NCBI GenBank assembly: GCA_030263665.1
Contig: SZPK01000011.1
Location: 1 to 64,000, forward strand
Direction: 5' to 3'
Source of the DNA: Villigracilis sp024434165
GTDB taxonomy: Bacteria; Chloroflexota; Anaerolineae; Anaerolineales; Villigracilaceae
Length of the DNA stretch: 64,000 bases
Positions 22,583 to 32,175 of this stretch are shown piece by piece. Below the pieces are notes generated by a model. That model ran no database searches. It worked only from the letters and a program-made list of their open reading frames with translations, and had not been told where the DNA came from. Within the stretch, counting starts at the first letter, position 1; every line of letters begins with the position of its first letter. Both the position numbers and the translations under genes were made by a program.

Positions 22583-24379
22583 ATGACACAGGAATATCAC
22601 TACACGTGGATATGGGATCTGGCTTCGACGCCCGAAGCCTTGTGGCCGCTCGTTTCGGATACCAACCGTTTCAACCGCGATACGGGGCTGCCGCCCATGC
22701 AAATGCTCGGCATTCAAAACGGCGTGAAACTTGTCCGGTTCAAACTTCCCATCCGGGTGGAATGGGAGGAGGAACCCTTCGAGTGGACCTACCCCTACCG
22801 GTTTGGCATCCTGCGCCGTTATCGCACGGGTCCGCTGGTGGAAATGCGGGTGGATTGCCGCCTCGAACGCCTTGAGCCTTCCGGCACACGCCTGACGTAT
22901 CAAGCCTGGATCAGACCCCGCCACCTGTTGGGCGATCTCGCCATTGTGTTTGGAATTGGGATGTACAGCCGGAGACGGTTTGGTGAGGCATACAAACTGT
23001 ACGACCGCATCGCCTCACGCGGGGACCCGCTGCTGGTCGTTGCGACGGGAAGGAATCTCACCGCAAGCGGACACGCCCGCCTCAAATTGCTGAGCGAGCG
23101 GCTGCGGGCAGACGGCGCGGACGTGAAAATCCTGGACCGACTCTACGAGTACCTGCACCGCGCCGACGACCTGTCCATTCAGCGCATGAGACCCTATGCC
23201 CTTGCCGACGGTTGGGGGCTTCCGCGCCGCGCAGTGCTGGAGACGTTCCTAAAAGCCACGCGCGCCGGCATGTTGGATATGTATTGGGACCTGCTCTGCC
23301 CTGAATGCCGCGGGGTCGCCAGGGACCATGCGCACCTCAACGAGTTATCCGGCAAGTCGCATTGCAGCACCTGTGAGATTGACTTTCACGTGAATCTCGA
23401 CCATAACGTGGAGGTCATCTTCCGCCCGAATCCTTCGGTTCGCGCTGTGGATGCGGCGGTTGAATTTTGCGTGGGCAGTCCGCAGAAACAGCCGCATATC
23501 GTTTTCTCGCTGGTCGTGCCGCCGCGCGAAGAACTGCCCATTTCCACCATGCTCCAGGAGGGACGTTACCGCCTGCGCGCTTCGGGGCTCGAAGGCACCC
23601 AGAACCTGATTGCCGTAAAAGACGGTCCCGCGCAAAAGGATTTCCATGCCGATGCCCTCGGCTGGAGTACCGACATTCAACCGATTGGGTTATCGCCGTA
23701 TATCCGCCTGCTCAACCGCACCGATTTCACCCAGACCTTCCAACTGGAACGCACGGCTTGGTCGGACCAGGCAGCAACCGCGGCAGATGTGACCACCCTG
23801 CAGGTTTTTCGCGATTTGTTCTCCAGCGAAGTCCTGCGCCCCGAAGAGGAGATCTCCGTCGGGTCCACCACGTTGATGTTTACCGACCTGCGCAACTCCA
23901 CGAAACTCTATCGCGAGATCGGCGATGCGCCCGCGTTCGGGCGGGTGCGCGAACATTTCGAGATCCTCGAACGCTCCATTGCTGCCGAGGGCGGGGCGAT
24001 CATCAAGACGATGGGCGACAGTATCATGGCGGCGTTCCGCAAGCCGGTTTCCGCCCTGCGCGCGATCTGGAGCGTGCAAAAGGAACTTGCCGCGCGCGGC
24101 GTGCCGCCCCTGCTCATCAAGGTGGGCATTCATCACGGTCCGTGCATCGCCGTCAACTTGAACGACCGGCTGGACTACTTCGGTTCCACGGTCAATATTG
24201 CGGCGCGTCTGCCGGGCTTTTCCAATGGCGGCGAGGCGGTTTTCTCCGAGACCATTCGCAGCGACCCGGAGGTGCTCGAATTTCTGGAACGGAACGCCGC
24301 ACCCAATTCGCTGTCGCGCTTTCAGGGCGAATTGCGGGGATACGACAGACCGATGGAAATGTGGCGGGTCAAAATGTAA
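22583..24379 (+). CDS. Class III nucleotide cyclase with SRPBCC-like and zinc-binding N-terminal domains
   Basis: A 598-residue protein. Residues 1-145 look like an SRPBCC/START ligand-binding fold. A middle region (about 230-390) has two CxxC-type pairs (CPEC, CSTC) of a DUF5939-like domain. Residues about 425-598 are a class III cyclase: metal aspartates in FTDLRNST and MGDSIMAAF, the KTMGD lysine, and YFGSTVNIAARL with the transition-state Asn/Arg. The Lys/Asp pattern favours ATP, hence cAMP, as product. It is soluble. The N-terminal domain may bind a lipid-like ligand that controls activity. Confidence 0.83.
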   Translation: MTQEYHYTWIWDLASTPEALWPLVSDTNRFNRDTGLPPMQMLGIQNGVKLVRFKLPIRVEWEEEPFEWTYPYRFGILRRYRTGPLVEMRVDCRLERLEPSGTRLTYQAWIRPRHLLGDLAIVFGIGMYSRRRFGEAYKLYDRIASRGDPLLVVATGRNLTASGHARLKLLSERLRADGADVKILDRLYEYLHRADDLSIQRMRPYALADGWGLPRRAVLETFLKATRAGMLDMYWDLLCPECRGVARDHAHLNELSGKSHCSTCEIDFHVNLDHNVEVIFRPNPSVRAVDAAVEFCVGSPQKQPHIVFSLVVPPREELPISTMLQEGRYRLRASGLEGTQNLIAVKDGPAQKDFHADALGWSTDIQPIGLSPYIRLLNRTDFTQTFQLERTAWSDQAATAADVTTLQVFRDLFSSEVLRPEEEISVGSTTLMFTDLRNSTKLYREIGDAPAFGRVREHFEILERSIAAEGGAIIKTMGDSIMAAFRKPVSALRAIWSVQKELAARGVPPLLIKVGIHHGPCIAVNLNDRLDYFGSTVNIAARLPGFSNGGEAVFSETIRSDPEVLEFLERNAAPNSLSRFQGELRGYDRPMEMWRVKM

Positions 24380-24420
24380 TGCTGCCTTTTCCCGGCATGC
24401 CCCCAGGCTCTTCCATTCAA

Positions 24421-26913
24421 TTAGTTGAAATATAAGGTTTGAATATCCGCAGGGGAGATCGCCCTGGAGAACAGGAATCCCTGACCATACTCGCACCCCG
24501 CCTGTTTCAAAAACTCGGCTTGCTCGTACGATTCGATTCCCTCGGCAACGATGTCAATTTCCAGTTCCCTTCCCAGGGTGATAATGGCGCGCACAATGGA
24601 AGCCACTTCCCGGCTCCTGGTTACGCGGCTTACAAAGGAGCGGTCTATTTTTAGAATGTCAATCGGATATTCATTGAGGTAGCCGAGGGACGAATAGCCT
24701 ACTCCAAAATCATCCAGGCTGACCTTGACGCCGAGCGCCCGCAGATCGTTAAAGACACGTTTTGCCAGGTCGGCATCCTGAATAAGGGCGGTTTCCACGA
24801 TTTCAATCGTCAGGCAGTTGGAAGGCAGGGAAAAGGCGCGCAGGTTTTCATCCACCCATTGGAGGAGTTCCACCCGCCTGAGCGACAACGGGGAGAGGTT
24901 GATGCTGATGCCCAGCGGGAACCCGGACGGGAATCTATCCCGCCATTCATGCAATTGGCGGCAGGCTTGCTGGATGCTCCAATGCGTGATGGTGTCAATG
25001 AAGCTGTTGCTTTCCGCCATCGGGATGAATTCGGAGGGACCGATCAAGCCGCGGTTGGGATGCTGCCAGCGGACGAGGGCTTCGAAGCCGGCGAGTCTGT
25101 TCGCTTCCAGCGAGACGATGGGTTGGTATTGCAAAATGAGCTGGTTCAACGCCGGCGCCTGACGGAGGTCCGAGTCGAGCGTTATGCGATCCATGATATT
25201 GGCGCGCAAGCCCTGCGTAAAGATCACAAAATGCGACCTCCCGTTCGATTTTGCCTTGTACATTGCCAGGTCGGCATCGCGAATGATCTCAACGGGATTG
25301 TGGTAATCGGGGCTGGCGAGCACCACCCCAATGCTTGCCGTCAGGTAAATGGAGTGAGAACCGAGGAAAAACGGTTCGTTCATTGAATCCAAAATGCGCC
25401 TGGCAATCGTGGGCGCAAAATCTTCATTGCTGAACCGTTCGAGCAAAATCACGAACTCATCGCCTCCCAGCCGCGCCACCGTATCCTCCCCCCGAACGAC
25501 CGACGATAGCCGCTTCCCAACCTGGATCAGCAATTGATCGCCGGGCAGGTGTCCCAGGCTGTCGTTCACGAACTTGAAGTTGTCGAGATCGAGGAAAAGG
25601 ACGGCGAAATATTCCTTTGTCCGCCGGTAGTGTTGCAGGGCTTGCGAGAGGCGGTCGCTGAGCAGGGAGCGGTTTGGCAGGCCGGTCAGGGCATCGTGCA
25701 GGGCGAAGTGGGCGAGTCTTTCCTCGCGTTCGCGCAGCATCATCTCGACCCGCTTGCGTTCCTCCATTTGCCTGCGCAGTTCCGCGTTCATCAAAATCAA
25801 TTCGGACGAACGTTCGGCGACCCTCTTTTCAAGCGTGTCATTCATGCCGCGCAATTCGCCGGCAAGGCGGTCATTATCGAGCGTGGAAAGGATCTGTCGA
25901 ATCGCGAGCAGAACGATGATGCCGCTAACCCACATGGAGAATTGAGCGGGATGGAGCGCCTGCTTTGAAGTTTTATCCATATTCAGCGCGGCATAGGCGA
26001 ATAACAGCCAGATGTAAGGCACAACCAGACGGAGAAGGATCAGATATCCCGGCCATGATTGCACAGGGACGGTGCGCTGCTCGATCAAAACGTTTTTCGA
26101 TGCAACCGCCTGCGACAAACCGCTCAACATGATCAACAGCGGTCCAATGGAAAATAGAAGGTTGAACCAGGCTCCGGAATAGTACGTCTCGTTGATGGTT
26201 TGATAGGCGTAGATGCTGTCTGCAATTGCCGTCATGACCTGCCCAGCCAGCATGAACCGCATCGGCTTCAACCAGGTTGGGGAATGCGGCAGGAAAATGA
26301 TCAACGTAATTGCCAGGATGAGCAGAAAATCCCCTGCCGGGTAGGCGGAATTGACCAATACCGCCTGCCACGACTGACTGCGGTCCATGAGCGTCGGTCC
26401 GATCAGAAAGTTCCAATAGATTCCGAACGACGAAAAAACCACGATGAAAAAGTCGAGCCAGACCCACGCCGTCTGGGTGGACGTCTTATCCTGCCGGGGT
26501 ATGAGCAGGATTCCGACGAGAAGGAATGGATAAGTCAAAAGATAGAACGCATCTCCGATGAACGGAAAGGGGACCTCCCCGAAGGATAGATCGTAAAACG
26601 CCCATAGAATATCCCCCAGCGCCCAGAAAACCATTCCCAGCGTAAACAAGTACCAGGCTGCTCCGAGGCGGCGGTCAAGGCGCCGCGACCAATGCGCGCC
26701 GTATGCCATGCCAAACACGGCGGCAAGCGTGCTGACCGCCGTTAGAATGTCGTTGATGACGGCAGAAGTGGAACCTTCTTTAATAAAAAGAAAAAGACCT
26801 GCTTGAACCCCCCCCAGCAGCAGAACCACCACCACACCACCCTTGTATATTGATTCGGGTGACATACGCCCGGCAGCCTGCGCGGGAGCGTATTTTCTTG
26901 CAAACGTCTTCAT
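24421..26913 (-). CDS. Membrane GGDEF-EAL protein (c-di-GMP turnover)
   Basis: An 830-residue protein. About eight to nine membrane spans fill residues 20-345. A coiled coil (about 350-400) leads to a GGDEF domain with intact LGGDEFV and I-site-like upstream region, then an EAL domain with intact FEALVRWQHP and IDDFG-type metal sites (LDDFGVGYSSL) and ending ESYEQAEFLKQAGCEYGQGF. Both halves look catalytic, so it could make and degrade c-di-GMP, with one activity dominant. The ligand of the membrane sensor is unknown. Confidence 0.9.
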   Translation of the reverse strand: MKTFARKYAPAQAAGRMSPESIYKGGVVVVLLLGGVQAGLFLFIKEGSTSAVINDILTAVSTLAAVFGMAYGAHWSRRLDRRLGAAWYLFTLGMVFWALGDILWAFYDLSFGEVPFPFIGDAFYLLTYPFLLVGILLIPRQDKTSTQTAWVWLDFFIVVFSSFGIYWNFLIGPTLMDRSQSWQAVLVNSAYPAGDFLLILAITLIIFLPHSPTWLKPMRFMLAGQVMTAIADSIYAYQTINETYYSGAWFNLLFSIGPLLIMLSGLSQAVASKNVLIEQRTVPVQSWPGYLILLRLVVPYIWLLFAYAALNMDKTSKQALHPAQFSMWVSGIIVLLAIRQILSTLDNDRLAGELRGMNDTLEKRVAERSSELILMNAELRRQMEERKRVEMMLREREERLAHFALHDALTGLPNRSLLSDRLSQALQHYRRTKEYFAVLFLDLDNFKFVNDSLGHLPGDQLLIQVGKRLSSVVRGEDTVARLGGDEFVILLERFSNEDFAPTIARRILDSMNEPFFLGSHSIYLTASIGVVLASPDYHNPVEIIRDADLAMYKAKSNGRSHFVIFTQGLRANIMDRITLDSDLRQAPALNQLILQYQPIVSLEANRLAGFEALVRWQHPNRGLIGPSEFIPMAESNSFIDTITHWSIQQACRQLHEWRDRFPSGFPLGISINLSPLSLRRVELLQWVDENLRAFSLPSNCLTIEIVETALIQDADLAKRVFNDLRALGVKVSLDDFGVGYSSLGYLNEYPIDILKIDRSFVSRVTRSREVASIVRAIITLGRELEIDIVAEGIESYEQAEFLKQAGCEYGQGFLFSRAISPADIQTLYFN

Positions 26914-27054
26914 TGGTTGATATTATATAGTTTGGAGATAAACCGAGGCTTGCAATCTCCTAACAGCGGCAATTACAGTTTTGTTTGCATCTGATTGCTG
27001 GCCTCCTCACCCCATGCGGATGCGGCATATTCGCAAAGGAGCATTTGCGGGAAT

Positions 27055-27091
27055 AAAAAACTACGACGGCGGCTGAAAGCCGCCGTCGTAG
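27055..27091 (-). terminator. Terminator of the DNRLRE protein gene
   Basis: CTACGACGGCGGCT (27061-27074) pairs perfectly with 27078-27091 around a 3-base loop. The minus-strand transcript then meets a run of T. The rest of the spacer 26914-27135 shows nothing else. Confidence 0.85.
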
Positions 27092-27135
27092 TTTCAAGAG
27101 GGTTTTATGCTTCTGCCAATGTTGTGTCGTAATCT

Positions 27136-29097
27136 TTACGGCAGGGGCACATAATACTGAATGATGAGTTGAGGGTGGTTTGCCTTTTTGGCTGCGTTGC
27201 CGGAATATACTCTGAAGTAATCCTGCACCCTGTCATCGTCATCGTCGAGGACGAATCGCAGGCGGAATTGGACGGGTCCCGTCAGGCTAAGATACTGATA
27301 GTAGCCTGCATCCAGGGTTATTTGATACCATCCCGGCTTTGCAATGGGGGCGAAGTTTCCTATGCTGTTTACCGAGGCGGGGGCCTGAAAATCCATGCTC
27401 TGCATTTGAGGACTGGTCCCGAAATAACCTCTTCTCATATCCGCCACCATGTTTCCATGTGTGGTGAAGGGGTTGACTCCGAGAATGGCGGTGTTTTTTA
27501 CCCTTAATGCCGCCGAGAGGATCACGGCATTATCCGGCAAACTCCCGGTATTAAAGTGCAGGATGGAACGCCATTGCTTGTCGTTGCCGTCGTCTCCAAC
27601 GGGAAGATTTTTATGGACTCCATTGATCCTCAGCCCTGTATCGCTGGTTTCGCTCGACTCTTTTACCCAGCCATCGTACAAAGCGAGGGATTTCAAAACT
27701 GCCCGCAGCGGCGTGACGTTGATGGTCACGGTGGCGATATTCGAATTGACGCTGCCGTCGTTGACCATGTAAGTGAATGAATCCACGCCCTGGAAACCGT
27801 TTTCAGGAGTGTAGGAGAACTGACCGGTGGTTGGGTTGAAGGAGAAGGCGGAGGCGTGGGCGGGGTCGGTGACTTTTATACCCGTCAATGTATCATTGTC
27901 GGCGTCCGAATCATTTGCGAAAACAGTGGTTCCGTTGAGCACAACGCTCATGTGGGTGGAGTATGTATCGTCAACGGCCACCGGAGCGGAATTTGCCGGA
28001 ACAACGGTCAATACTGTGGGACCGCCCACGGTTGGGAAGCCTGTTGCACTGATGCTGTAATCTCCATGGGCTATCGTCGTGCCGGCAGCGGCGGGGGCAA
28101 TATCACCCGTTACGGTAAAACTGCCCGATCCGCCCGCGGGAACGCCGGTAAAAGTGCAGGTGACCGGAGCGAAGCCGCTGCAATTGACAGGATCTCCCAG
28201 GGTTGTGAAGGTGACATTGGCAGGCGGGTTTATCACGATGGTCGGGTCAACACTGACGCCCGACCCGTTATTGTAGGTATAGGTGTAGGTGATCGTGGAA
28301 CCCGCTTGCGCGGTTGCCGGACCGACGGCTTTAATGTTTGGTCCCGTAATATCGCCATCCGTGATTTCGTCCACATAAACATATCCGGGATGTCCTCCAA
28401 GGGAACAACCGGCGGCTGAAATTTCCAGTCGGATAATGTCGCCGGCTTGAACGGGATGAGCCGCGCTGGAAGCCAGGTCCACATAGACCCAATCCAGGTA
28501 CTGCCAAAAATCGCTTCCACCCCCAAAGGAAGGACCGTTCTGCCAGTTCTTGCCGGGTTCACCGACATAGGAAGAGAAATCATATAACACATCGTTGCCA
28601 TTGCTGGTGTTGATGGCGCGCACACGGAAATAGGGCTTCTGTTCATCCGTATGGGGGTTGTCAACAGGGTTTACCATCACTGCCGAATAGACAAACCGCA
28701 CATGCGCCTGGTTGTCCACACCGGATAAAACTGCCGTAAAATCCTGTGTGATCATGTTTGCATTTTGACCAAGGTCTCCAAGCGCCCCCCCGCTATAGGA
28801 ATCCTCGCTGTTGATTCGAGCGGAGTAGTGACCATAAGCGGGAAACAAAATGTTGTTGCCGCTATTAGGGTCGGATAAACTCAATGGCGTTACAGCGGGA
28901 CCACCAACGACGGCGCTCAGGTCGGCGCCTCCGGGAGAGAGCGGGGAATTAAAACCAACGTTGATGCCGGTGGTTTTGGTCCAGCCGGTGAAGTCGCCGG
29001 TCTCGAAGTTGCCATTGGAAATCAACGCAAGGGCTGTGGTAATAATCAAAAATGCGCCAATTATTGCTAGAAAAGATGAGAGACTGATTTTTTTCAT
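27136..29097 (-). CDS. Secreted multidomain protein with cadherin-like and DNRLRE domains
   Basis: A 653-residue protein with a signal peptide (MKKISLSSFLAIIGAFLIIT). Domains in order: a jelly-roll-like N-terminal region (about 28-250); a DUF11-like repeat (about 255-360, TITYTYTYNNGSG); a cadherin-like Ig domain (about 370-460, VDDTYSTHMS, DNDTLTG, GFQGVDSFTYMVNDGS); and a DNRLRE-type C-terminal domain (about 470-653, WRSILHFNTGSLPDNAVILSAALRV). These are adhesive or carbohydrate-binding surface modules. AGGAGA precedes the start. No anchor is seen, so it is probably released or held by other means. Confidence 0.7.
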   Translation of the reverse strand: MKKISLSSFLAIIGAFLIITTALALISNGNFETGDFTGWTKTTGINVGFNSPLSPGGADLSAVVGGPAVTPLSLSDPNSGNNILFPAYGHYSARINSEDSYSGGALGDLGQNANMITQDFTAVLSGVDNQAHVRFVYSAVMVNPVDNPHTDEQKPYFRVRAINTSNGNDVLYDFSSYVGEPGKNWQNGPSFGGGSDFWQYLDWVYVDLASSAAHPVQAGDIIRLEISAAGCSLGGHPGYVYVDEITDGDITGPNIKAVGPATAQAGSTITYTYTYNNGSGVSVDPTIVINPPANVTFTTLGDPVNCSGFAPVTCTFTGVPAGGSGSFTVTGDIAPAAAGTTIAHGDYSISATGFPTVGGPTVLTVVPANSAPVAVDDTYSTHMSVVLNGTTVFANDSDADNDTLTGIKVTDPAHASAFSFNPTTGQFSYTPENGFQGVDSFTYMVNDGSVNSNIATVTINVTPLRAVLKSLALYDGWVKESSETSDTGLRINGVHKNLPVGDDGNDKQWRSILHFNTGSLPDNAVILSAALRVKNTAILGVNPFTTHGNMVADMRRGYFGTSPQMQSMDFQAPASVNSIGNFAPIAKPGWYQITLDAGYYQYLSLTGPVQFRLRFVLDDDDDRVQDYFRVYSGNAAKKANHPQLIIQYYVPLP

Positions 29098-29595
29098 TTT
29101 TTTCTCCTATCGAACTGATGAAGATGGGTGGGGCTGGGTTAGGCAATTTTTTGTTGTTTGCGTTTCACCTCCATAATGGATTCATGGCAAGCGATGCACA
29201 GCCAGACCGGCGCGTGTTCCTTCCCATATGATGGTATGAGGATTCCCCGTTGGAGCGATCTTTCCTCCTATACGGAGGGCAGGACAGGAAATGAAGAAAG
29301 GGATTCATTAAAAATTGAGAGAGTCCGTTTTCCAAGAGCGGCGAATCAACAGACCACGCAGGAGCGCCTAAAACCAAAAACATAAATCATGTCGAGCCTG
29401 CAAGATTGATGTTGGCGCAAGCGCAGGTAAGACATACCAGGTCTTGGAATCTAGGTCCCCCCTGCTGCCATTCCAATGATACCACCCTTACAAATTCAAA
29501 AGGATTTGGGTTTCGTGTAGCCTAAACCATACAATATCGTAAGGTCTTGCTGAAAGTATACGTTTGCGCGTGCAATTTCCGCGCTTTGTATCATT
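29098..29595. other. Non-coding stretch of about 500 bases
   Basis: No convincing gene, RNA fold or repeat was found. The right part near 29097-29130 must hold the ribosome-binding site and promoter of the minus-strand secreted protein. Small ORFs on both strands have no ribosome-binding site or recognisable sequence. Confidence 0.5.
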
Positions 29596-30036
29596 TCACC
29601 TTTCGAAAACGATTTCCGTTTCCGCCTTCCAACCTTCCTTGCATGACCTGACTACGAATTCCGCCAAGCCTGGCGGGACGACATTGTTGTGGGATATTTC
29701 CTCGATTGGCATCCACATGGGTTGGTAGGTTCCATGTTCGGGGTTGGGTTCCCCATATTCTTCGCCCGCGCCGGTTCCAAATTCCCCGCCCACCCGCTTG
29801 ACACGAAAATAGACCTGGTCGCATTTGTTCAGGCGGTGGACCTCCGCCGCTTTGTGCAGAATTTCGACCCGGATTCCCAATTCCTCCTCCGCTTCGCGGA
29901 CGGCTGCTTCTTCGTCCGTTTCTCCTTCGTCTACGCCGCCGCCGGGAAAAGCGAAGTAGTGGCGTCCTTGTTTGTGGCGTTCGATCAGGGCAAGTTTGCC
30001 GTCTTCGATCAAAATGATTCCCGCGCGCTTCCGCAT
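29596..30036 (-). CDS. Nudix hydrolase
   Basis: A 146-residue protein with a complete Nudix box (GGGVDEGETDEEAAVREAEE followed by ELGI, i.e. G-x5-E-x7-RE-x2-EE-x-G-hydrophobic). The family removes nucleoside diphosphate-linked moieties using Mg2+ held by the box glutamates. The start ATG 30036 was chosen over a 27-residue upstream extension because GGAG lies 5 bases ahead and the domain begins there (MRKRAGIILIEDGKL). Substrate unknown. Confidence 0.88.
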   Translation of the reverse strand: MRKRAGIILIEDGKLALIERHKQGRHYFAFPGGGVDEGETDEEAAVREAEEELGIRVEILHKAAEVHRLNKCDQVYFRVKRVGGEFGTGAGEEYGEPNPEHGTYQPMWMPIEEISHNNVVPPGLAEFVVRSCKEGWKAETEIVFER

Positions 30037-30067
30037 GAACTCCGACCTTTCCCGATTTATAAATAAT

Positions 30068-30170
30068 CTTGCGCAGTTTACTTGTGCCGCAACAACTTGC
30101 CCTCGCAGAGGATTCATGTTGCTCTACAGAGGCAGAGGCGAGGCGAATCTCGCAGTATCCCGTGAGATGG
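30068..30170. repeat. Dispersed stem-loop repeat, longest copy
   Basis: The spacer between the Nudix and ribF genes holds TTTACTTGTGCCGCAACAA (30077-30095) and the exact complement of the rplJ-rplL repeat core (30084-30099). It continues with GATTCATGTTGC (30111-30122) and GCGAATCTCGCAGTATC (about 30142-30158), also echoed at 19128-19140. This copy carries parts seen separately in the others. Confidence 0.6.
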
Positions 30171-30179
30171 GTTGTAAAG

Positions 30180-31106
30180 TCACCGGCGTTTGCTCAAAAT
30201 GGCGCGGGTCTGGTTTACGTCGTCCTGGATTTGGTTGATGAGGGCATCCACCGAGGAATAGCGGATCTCGTCGCGCAGGCGGGCGACGAATTCCACTTTG
30301 AGATATTGGTCGTAAATGTCGCGGTCGAAATCGAGCAGGTAGGCTTCGAGACTGGGCGACGTCCGTTCGGGGGTGAAGGTGGGGTTAAGCCCAATGTTTG
30401 TGGCAGCCATGTAGCGTTCGCCATCGAGCACCGCCCAGCAGGCGTAGATTCCGTTGGTGGGAATTGCCTTCTGCGTTGGGTAGTCAATATTCGCCGTCGG
30501 GAAGTTGATCTTCTTTCCGCGTCCCGCGCCGTGGATGACTATCCCGCCCATCCCGTAGGGATAGCCGAGGAGTTTGCCTGCTTCGATCACATTGCCGGTG
30601 GAGATGAGTTTGCGGATTTCGGTGGAGGAGATCACGCCGCTTTCATCGCTGACGGCGGGGACGACCTCGACCTCGTAATTCAACTCCCTGCCGATTTCGG
30701 CGAGGCGCGGCGCGTTGCCTTCGCGTCCCTTGCCGAGCGCAAAATCGTAGCCGATCAACATGCGGGTGAGTCCCAGGCGCGTTTTCAGCCGGAACATATA
30801 TTCATGGGCGGGGACAGCCGAGAGGTCCCGCGTGAAGCGCTGGGTGATGACCACATCCACGCCCAGCGAGCCGAGCATCTCGGCGCGTTCATCCGGCGTG
30901 GTCAGGCATTGGATGTTCCTGCCGGTCAACACGCTGGCGGGATGCGGGTCGAAGGTCAATACAACGGCGGGCGCGTCGTTCGCGTGAGCCTCGCGGACGA
31001 GTTTGCGGATGATCTCACGATGACCGCGATGGACGCCGTCGAAAACGCCGACGGTGAGCCATGAGTGTTGCAGGGATACTTCTTCGAGGGCATGGTAATG
31101 TCGCAT
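30180..31106 (-). CDS. ribF: Bifunctional riboflavin kinase/FAD synthetase
   Basis: A 308-residue protein of normal length. An N-terminal nucleotidyltransferase domain (VGVFDGVHRGHREII, then FDPHPASVL and SSTEIRKLI) makes FAD from FMN. A C-terminal riboflavin kinase domain (GAGRGKKINFPTANI, PTNGIYACWA, LEAYLLDFDRDIYDQYL) makes FMN. It follows truB on the minus strand after an intrinsic terminator, so it may be partly uncoupled from the nusA-infB operon. Confidence 0.95.
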   Translation of the reverse strand: MRHYHALEEVSLQHSWLTVGVFDGVHRGHREIIRKLVREAHANDAPAVVLTFDPHPASVLTGRNIQCLTTPDERAEMLGSLGVDVVITQRFTRDLSAVPAHEYMFRLKTRLGLTRMLIGYDFALGKGREGNAPRLAEIGRELNYEVEVVPAVSDESGVISSTEIRKLISTGNVIEAGKLLGYPYGMGGIVIHGAGRGKKINFPTANIDYPTQKAIPTNGIYACWAVLDGERYMAATNIGLNPTFTPERTSPSLEAYLLDFDRDIYDQYLKVEFVARLRDEIRYSSVDALINQIQDDVNQTRAILSKRR

Positions 31107-31107
31107 A

Positions 31108-31133
31108 CAAAAAAGCCGCCTTGACGGCGGCTT
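31108..31133 (-). terminator. Terminator between truB and ribF
   Basis: AAGCCGCC (31113-31120) and its complement (31126-31133) form a stem with a 5-base loop. The minus strand then runs into six T. It ends the operon after truB or attenuates ribF. Confidence 0.8.
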
Positions 31134-31154
31134 AATTTTATCCTATTCCATTGT

Positions 31155-32081
31155 TTAATCCGAAGTGAAGAAGACTTTCTTGGGCTGCCATTCCTTGGAG
31201 CCGTCTTCATTGACCATCAATTCCATCAATGCGACCAATTCGCCCTGGGTGCTGACGCCGCGCACTTTCGTGTGGACGGTATCGGCTTCCTTCGCCTTGA
31301 CGCGATGGCCATGGCGCACGCCTTCGACTTCATCGGGGTTGAGTTCCACGGCGGGCCAGTCGCCGAGCGCTTCAGCGGCGGGGATGAGGTATTGATACCA
31401 GTTTCCGGCGGTGAAGGCTTCCTGCAGCTTACGCAGGGGCACGGAATCGCGCAGGGTGAAGCGTCCGCTTTTGGTGCGCCGCAGACCGACAAGGTACGCG
31501 CCGCAGCCCAGTTTTTTGCCGAGGTCGTTCGCAAGCGAGCGGACGTACGTGCCGGATGAACAATGCACGTCAATCACGACTTCGGGCGGAGTCCATTCGA
31601 GGACCTCAAGGTGATGTACGGTGATCTTGCGCGGTTCAAGGTCCACCTCTTCGCCTTTGCGCGCCATTTCGTAGGCTTTGCGCCCCTGGACTTTGACGGC
31701 GGAGTAGGGTGGGGGAGTTTGTTCGATTTCACCGATAAAGGTCTTGAGCGCTTCTTCGAATTGCGCTTCGGTGATGTTCGACGGATCGGTGGATGGGGTG
31801 AATTTTCCGTCGGCATCGTAGGTATCGGTGGTGCCGCCCAGGCGGATGATGGCTTGGTAGCGCTTATCGGATGCCGAGACGTATTCGCTGAGGCGCACAG
31901 CCGGTCCGACGAGGATGACCAGCACACCCGAAGCGCGCGGGTCGAGCGTGCCGGTATGACCTGCGCGGCGAAGACCAGTCCCGTTCCGAATGACCTGGAC
32001 TACGTCATGCGATGTCATTCCCACGGGCTTATCCACAACAAGCGCGCCGGATATGGCGTTTTTTACATCTTGACTATTCAT
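31155..32081 (-). CDS. truB: tRNA pseudouridine(55) synthase
   Basis: A 308-residue protein with the TruB signature GHTGTLDPRASGVL; the Asp is the catalytic nucleophile. Other family motifs (VVDKPVGMTSHDVV, QTPPPYSAVKVQGRKAYE, GTYVRSLANDLG) are present. It makes the universal pseudouridine 55 in the tRNA T-loop. The start ATG 32081 has AGGAGG upstream; an 11-residue longer reading is possible but less likely. Confidence 0.96.
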   Translation of the reverse strand: MNSQDVKNAISGALVVDKPVGMTSHDVVQVIRNGTGLRRAGHTGTLDPRASGVLVILVGPAVRLSEYVSASDKRYQAIIRLGGTTDTYDADGKFTPSTDPSNITEAQFEEALKTFIGEIEQTPPPYSAVKVQGRKAYEMARKGEEVDLEPRKITVHHLEVLEWTPPEVVIDVHCSSGTYVRSLANDLGKKLGCGAYLVGLRRTKSGRFTLRDSVPLRKLQEAFTAGNWYQYLIPAAEALGDWPAVELNPDEVEGVRHGHRVKAKEADTVHTKVRGVSTQGELVALMELMVNEDGSKEWQPKKVFFTSD

Positions 32082-32175
32082 TAGGGATTCCTCCTGAGTT
32101 TCTTTCCGGGTCAATTATGACATACTTATGGGTGATTCCAACACGGAAATTGGTACTATTATCTTTCTATCATAT

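Noticed and set aside
26914..27135. A c-di-GMP riboswitch upstream of the GGDEF-EAL gene or of the secreted protein
   Set aside because: No conserved riboswitch core could be drawn; only the terminator hairpin is supported.
29389..29595. A small RNA or riboswitch in the spacer before the Nudix gene
   Set aside because: A few short complementary words occur, but no stable or familiar fold was found.
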